Positions 60,391 through 64,000 of a DNA stretch of 64,000 bases are shown piece by piece. Source of the stretch: Pseudomonas farris (lineage in GTDB: Bacteria > Pseudomonadota > Gammaproteobacteria > Pseudomonadales > Pseudomonadaceae); contig NZ_JAHSTV010000016.1 of the NCBI RefSeq assembly GCF_019145235.1, positions 57,314-121,313 of the forward strand. Reading direction: 5' to 3'. The position numbers and the translations under genes were made by a program. How positions within the stretch are numbered: position 1 is the first letter of the stretch; each line of letters starts with the position of its first letter. Below the pieces are notes generated by a model. That model searched no databases and was not told the DNA's origin. It worked only from the letters and a program-made list of their open reading frames with translations.

Positions 60391-61514
60391 TTGCTGTACT
60401 CCCTGGGGTACCACTGGATCAGTAATTTTTCATATTGGGAAAGGATGTTTTCCCAGGTGAACTTTTCGTTGAAGCGGCGGGTGCTTTCAGCCTTCATCGC
60501 CGCGATCAAATGGTTGTGGTCGTCGCGCAGGTACTTCTCGAACAATTCGGCACAGTCGTGCTCGTCGTCGAAGTACACCGCCGCATCACCGGCGACCCAA
60601 CGGTTGAAATGGTTGTTATGGGCAATCACCGAGCAGCCGGCGCCCAATGCCTCCACCAGCGAAGGGTTGGTGCCCCCGACCTGATGGCCATGGATGTAAA
60701 AGCGGCTGAAAAACCGGAGGGCCCGGACCACCGCCGCCTCATAGATGGCGCCGGGGAAGATCACTTCCTCGCCGGCCGCGTCCATCACCCGCTTGTGGTA
60801 CTCGTTCTTCTCTGGCGTGAAGTTGCCCAGCACCACCAACTTATGGTTACGGCGCTTGCTGCTGAAGGCCTTGACGACCTGCAGGAAGGAGTTCTCCGGT
60901 TCCGGCCGGGCGATAACCACCGAGAAACCATGGGGCTCCAGCCCATAACCGGCCAGGGCGGCCGAGTCCGCCTCGTTCACCCGGTCCCCCCCATAGGGGA
61001 TCATGGTGACCTTCGAATCCTTGACCCGAGTGGCCAGGTGATCCTTGATTTTCGGGTGGTCGGCCACCAGATGGTTGCCGATCCAGCACCCCACCCGCTC
61101 GTTCAGCCAAAACCAGGTTTTCGCCACGAGTCCCCACTTCTCCCGCCGCCATTCGATGCCATCCATATTGATGACATTGGTCTGGCCCTTGATCCTCTGC
61201 AGAATATTGAACGCCGCCGTGTTGTAGCCAAGGGTCAGAAACAATCCCTTCTGGCCCAGCGCATGGACGGTGGCCTTCCAGTCGAAAAACACCGTGCCCG
61301 CCACGCCGGTATTGGCGATCGGGATATGAATTCGATGAACACCCTTCCATTCACTGGTCGATATACCGCCGGAACCCTCCTCCTGGCAGTAGACAGTGAC
61401 TTTCCAGCCCTGCTTGACCAGGTAGAGAGAGAGCTTTTCGGCGAAGGTTTCAAAACCGCCGTGTTTAGCGGGGATCCCACGAATGCCGAGGATATAGAGG
61501 TTCTTGGAAATCAT
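60387..61514 (-). CDS. DUF1972 glycosyltransferase (rhamnosyltransferase-like)
   Basis: A 375-residue GT-B protein. The N-terminal DUF1972 domain reads LYILGIRGIPAKHGGFETFA. The C-terminal GT1/GT4 half has FYIHGHQVGGTNPSLVEALG. DUF1972 proteins are frequently rhamnosyltransferases in rhamnose-containing polymer loci, and here the gene is translationally coupled to rfbB, which supports dTDP-rhamnose as donor (inference). It is the last gene of normal GC on the right side; the next genes are AT-rich. Confidence 0.88.
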   Translation of the reverse strand: MISKNLYILGIRGIPAKHGGFETFAEKLSLYLVKQGWKVTVYCQEEGSGGISTSEWKGVHRIHIPIANTGVAGTVFFDWKATVHALGQKGLFLTLGYNTAAFNILQRIKGQTNVINMDGIEWRREKWGLVAKTWFWLNERVGCWIGNHLVADHPKIKDHLATRVKDSKVTMIPYGGDRVNEADSAALAGYGLEPHGFSVVIARPEPENSFLQVVKAFSSKRRNHKLVVLGNFTPEKNEYHKRVMDAAGEEVIFPGAIYEAAVVRALRFFSRFYIHGHQVGGTNPSLVEALGAGCSVIAHNNHFNRWVAGDAAVYFDDEHDCAELFEKYLRDDHNHLIAAMKAESTRRFNEKFTWENILSQYEKLLIQWYPREYSK

Positions 61515-61518
61515 ACGC

Positions 61519-62568
61519 TCAGTTATTCTCTCTTAAGATTTTATTAATAAGTTGCAGGTACTCAGTACCGAACTTCTTGCTCGGCTCTATAACAGAGCCT
61601 TCGCCGTATTCGTTCCAACAGCAAATAACTATATTCCCAAGAGTTTTTTGTGGATTATCCGCAACATATTTTTTTGCTGACTGTAACTGTTCTGAAAATT
61701 GCTGTGGCGTACTGAATGAATTATCGTGATCTGGTATTGTGCTGCCACCCCACGGACGCTTATCCCAACCTGAAGTCACAGGAATGAAGTAAGGAATATC
61801 ACTATTATTAAGAACCCAATCCCATTTTTGCTGATACCCAACGGTTAGTTCTTTATAGTTCATGGACAAGCTTGTGTTCTTGATTTCCCCGCTAGACAAA
61901 TCCTGATAGTTATAGGCTGATAATGCGTTATACCCAGAGTTTTCCAGATCCTTGGGTGAATGACCCTTACTAGGATTTATACCTCCAATAAAATAGATGC
62001 CTCCAAAGCCGGCTTTTTCAGATGCATGATTAGCACGTTCCAGTAGCATTGAAGTGCTATAGCCAAAGCGACGAGCATCGGAGGCGAGGCGCTCTGGTGA
62101 AAATATGAACACGGCAGGTTTTCCATCAACCTTCTTATAGTTGCGATGGGAGAAATAGTTTTTTACCCAGTAAGCCACTATTTCATCAAACTGATCTAGA
62201 CTGGCCGGTGTATTTGTATGGTTAGCCCACATAACCATAAATTCCACTTTATCTTGAGGCAATGCCATAAACGAATTTATGGCATGGGTTCTAGTAACAC
62301 CATAAGTATTATCCCAATACCAATCATAGAGCACATAGTCTATTCCGTAGTCACTCATCCACTGCACATGCTGTGCCGTGACTTTTCGGGAGCTTTCTTT
62401 ATACCACCCGAGCAAAGGCTCTCTATCCGGGTAAGGTTTGATTTTCGCCCATGGATCGGTGTGTGGTTGGTTCCAGCCAGGGTAATAAAATACGCCAACG
62501 TCAATTTTAGCTGCAGCATTAGAGCAAATAGAGAATGTAATAAATAACAGAAGAAATATGGCTCTCAA
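61519..62568 (-). CDS. WbsX-like (GH99-type) exported glycosidase
   Basis: A 349-residue protein with a signal peptide (IFLLLFITFSICSNAAA). DVGVFYYPGWNQPHTDPW at the start, WYWDNTYGVTRTH, and CWNEYGEGSVIEPSKKFG near the end match WbsX-like glycosyl hydrolases, a group distantly related to GH99. The final WNE...EG segment is the strongest marker. It may cleave or remodel the second polymer in the periplasm. GC is low, and the next gene lies four bases upstream. Confidence 0.8.
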   Translation of the reverse strand: MRAIFLLLFITFSICSNAAAKIDVGVFYYPGWNQPHTDPWAKIKPYPDREPLLGWYKESSRKVTAQHVQWMSDYGIDYVLYDWYWDNTYGVTRTHAINSFMALPQDKVEFMVMWANHTNTPASLDQFDEIVAYWVKNYFSHRNYKKVDGKPAVFIFSPERLASDARRFGYSTSMLLERANHASEKAGFGGIYFIGGINPSKGHSPKDLENSGYNALSAYNYQDLSSGEIKNTSLSMNYKELTVGYQQKWDWVLNNSDIPYFIPVTSGWDKRPWGGSTIPDHDNSFSTPQQFSEQLQSAKKYVADNPQKTLGNIVICCWNEYGEGSVIEPSKKFGTEYLQLINKILRENN

Positions 62569-62573
62569 GGCAT

Positions 62574-63686
62574 CTAGTCCTTATTGGTTCTACCCAGCAC
62601 AGTTTTTGCGATATTTTCGGCGTATTGGGTTAAGGAAAATTTTGCTCGATATGTACTTAGAGCATCGACTGACAACGCCTGATAATTGGAACTACTCGGA
62701 GGTGGAAGGTTTTTCAGTACTTGGGATAGCGCTGTGGAACTATTCGGCTCAAATACAAAACCATTCTTATCCTGGCATACAATTTCGACCAAACCACCGT
62801 GCCCTGCAGCTATGACGGGTAAACCCATAGAGAATGCTTCGATAGCCACTCTGCCAAAGGGTTCAGGCTTAATGGATGGTACAACTACATAATCAGCCCA
62901 CAGGTAGTGTTCAGTCGGGTCGGCGGAAAATGGAATCAAACTAACAATTCCATTTAATTCAGAACCTTTGATTCTCTGATACAGCTCAGCCTCAAGATAC
63001 TCATAGCCTTCGAATGCGCTTCCAACTATGCGCACATCCAGGCTAGACAGGTGCTCTGGCGCAAGAGAACTTAACGAATCCAGAAAGAATGCCTGTCCTT
63101 TCCAAGTATTTATTCGACCAATTAATAGAATTTTTGTTTTCCGAGTTGTTTGAGCGGCCATCGGAGGCGATGATATTTCTTCCACCCCGTTGTAAATCAC
63201 ATCTCCTTTAAGGTTAAAGGCATTTTTAGTCGCGTGAGAGTTAAAAATTAATTTTGCACCAGATAGTCTTAGCAGTGCTTTGAAAATAAAAATTGATTTG
63301 CTTCCCGGAATCTCTCTCACATGGCAAAAAAAAGTTTTTTTAGTTCCTCGATAAAGCGAGGCGGAGATGAGTGCCGAAAACATTACGGTGGTATTGATAT
63401 ATACAATGTCATGTATTTTGTACGACAGGTAGTAGTGCTTCACCGCAGATAACATTTCCCATAGATATCGCAAAGGACGACGGAAACTTTTTTTTCGCAA
63501 TACACCGAATGGATAGTAAGAGACTGTAGATCCGCTTTTCTCCAAGAGTGGTACCAGATCTCCGGGAGAAGGAACTATAGAGTGAGTAGTAACATGGCGA
63601 GCTAATGCTTCGACAGCACTTAAAAAACTTCTATCCGACCCATAAAGCTCTGAACCCTGGTGGAGACAAAGAATCTTGACAGTCAT
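62574..63686 (-). CDS. Glycosyltransferase family 4
   Basis: A 370-residue GT-B glycosyltransferase. The N-terminus MTVKILCLHQGSELYGSDRS is typical of GT4. LLIGRINTWKGQAFFLDSL starts the second Rossmann half, and EPFGRVAIEAFSMGLPVIAA is the E...E motif. It is AT-rich. Two bases separate it from the gene upstream, so they are one operon. Sugar and linkage unknown. Confidence 0.88.
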   Translation of the reverse strand: MTVKILCLHQGSELYGSDRSFLSAVEALARHVTTHSIVPSPGDLVPLLEKSGSTVSYYPFGVLRKKSFRRPLRYLWEMLSAVKHYYLSYKIHDIVYINTTVMFSALISASLYRGTKKTFFCHVREIPGSKSIFIFKALLRLSGAKLIFNSHATKNAFNLKGDVIYNGVEEISSPPMAAQTTRKTKILLIGRINTWKGQAFFLDSLSSLAPEHLSSLDVRIVGSAFEGYEYLEAELYQRIKGSELNGIVSLIPFSADPTEHYLWADYVVVPSIKPEPFGRVAIEAFSMGLPVIAAGHGGLVEIVCQDKNGFVFEPNSSTALSQVLKNLPPPSSSNYQALSVDALSTYRAKFSLTQYAENIAKTVLGRTNKD

Positions 63687-63688
63687 AA

Positions 63689-64000
63689 TTATTTTGCCTT
63701 AGCCATGATTGATCGAATGGTGCTCAATAACAAAATGTAGCTCAGGTTTCTTGTTGCAATAATTCTCTTGGACACGAATGCAAGCACGTAAAGCGAAATT
63801 TTAATCCGATAAAATTTCACATCATCAAATACGTAAACCTTGGATAAGATCAGATTTGTCAGTCTTCTTTTCAAAGAGTTAAAGTCTGATAAATTATCGC
63901 GCAACGCTGATTCATGCTCCAACGTTGTATTAAGGATAAAAACAACATCATATATTTTTGAGTACGACAGGAAGAACTTGGTGTCCACTCCGTAGAAACT
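63689..64000 (-). CDS. Glycosyltransferase family 2, C-terminal part (cut by window edge)
   Basis: The frame is open to the window edge, so the true start lies beyond 64000. The visible 100 or so residues contain SFYGVDTKFFLSYSKIYDVV, then LEHESALRD. This resembles the GT2 end in which an acidic FxGxDxxFxxR block is followed by a histidine, and then RNLSYILLLS. It is AT-rich like its neighbours. A GTG at 63988 is only an internal codon in this reading. Confidence 0.6.
   Translation of the reverse strand, partial: SFYGVDTKFFLSYSKIYDVVFILNTTLEHESALRDNLSDFNSLKRRLTNLILSKVYVFDDVKFYRIKISLYVLAFVSKRIIATRNLSYILLLSTIRSIMAKAK

Noticed and set aside
1..64000. CRISPR arrays, tRNA or rRNA genes, prophage genes
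   Set aside because: No regularly spaced repeats, clover-leaf genes or phage structural genes were noticed on either strand.

Overview
The window looks like chromosomal DNA of a fluorescent-group Pseudomonas. The evidence is the high GC of most genes, short REP-type inverted repeats of the style common in that genus (16413-16502, 22239-22328, 40597-40686), and Pseudomonas-style gene content. The assignment is an inference from gene content, not from a marker gene. No rRNA, tRNA, CRISPR array or intact mobile element was seen.

Region 1 (1-16300, + strand) is an almost gapless exopolysaccharide operon. It holds a priming sugar transferase, a BY-kinase-like ATPase that has lost its P-loop lysine, a Wza-type export lipoprotein, a Wzz-type co-polymerase, four sugar-assembly or polymerase genes (GT4, Wzy-like, two GT2), a NodB-type deacetylase, a Wzx-type flippase and a secreted glycoside-hydrolase-like protein. 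It ends with a decorating set: two paralogous GNAT-like proteins flanking a FemAB/BioF2-like acyltransferase and a ChbG/YdjC-type deacetylase.

Region 2 (16300-23240, mostly - strand) is ordinary accessory metabolism: a methyltransferase, a LysR regulator, a YcaC-type hydrolase, a YtcJ-type amidohydrolase, an ABM-domain membrane protein, a DoxX protein and a DUF6124 protein. The DUF6124 gene is preceded by a compact element predicted to fold as a multi-stem RNA. Region 3 (23242-29585, - strand) is a tandem run of three large RCC1-like repeat genes with Ig-like N-termini and lower GC, function unknown. Region 4 (29765-43171) is a patchwork of regulators (LysR, two AraC, and two convergent paralogous winged-helix/NTPase regulators, one of them short) with small enzymes and an ABC exporter.

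Region 5 (43172-64000) is a second polysaccharide locus. It opens with an AT-rich signalling module: a response regulator split by one in-frame TGA, a degenerate EAL protein and a second response regulator. A full-length WcaJ-like priming transferase follows. After a scar zone (an IS3-family remnant and an orphan gene tail) come an SGNH hydrolase and an acyltransferase-3 protein, then VanZ, a yjbEFGH-type secretion operon with a Wza homologue, the dTDP-L-rhamnose genes rfbDCAB, a DUF1972 glycosyltransferase, a WbsX-like glycosidase, a GT4 enzyme and a GT2 enzyme cut by the window edge. No Wzx or Wzy for this second polymer is visible, so they probably lie beyond position 64000.
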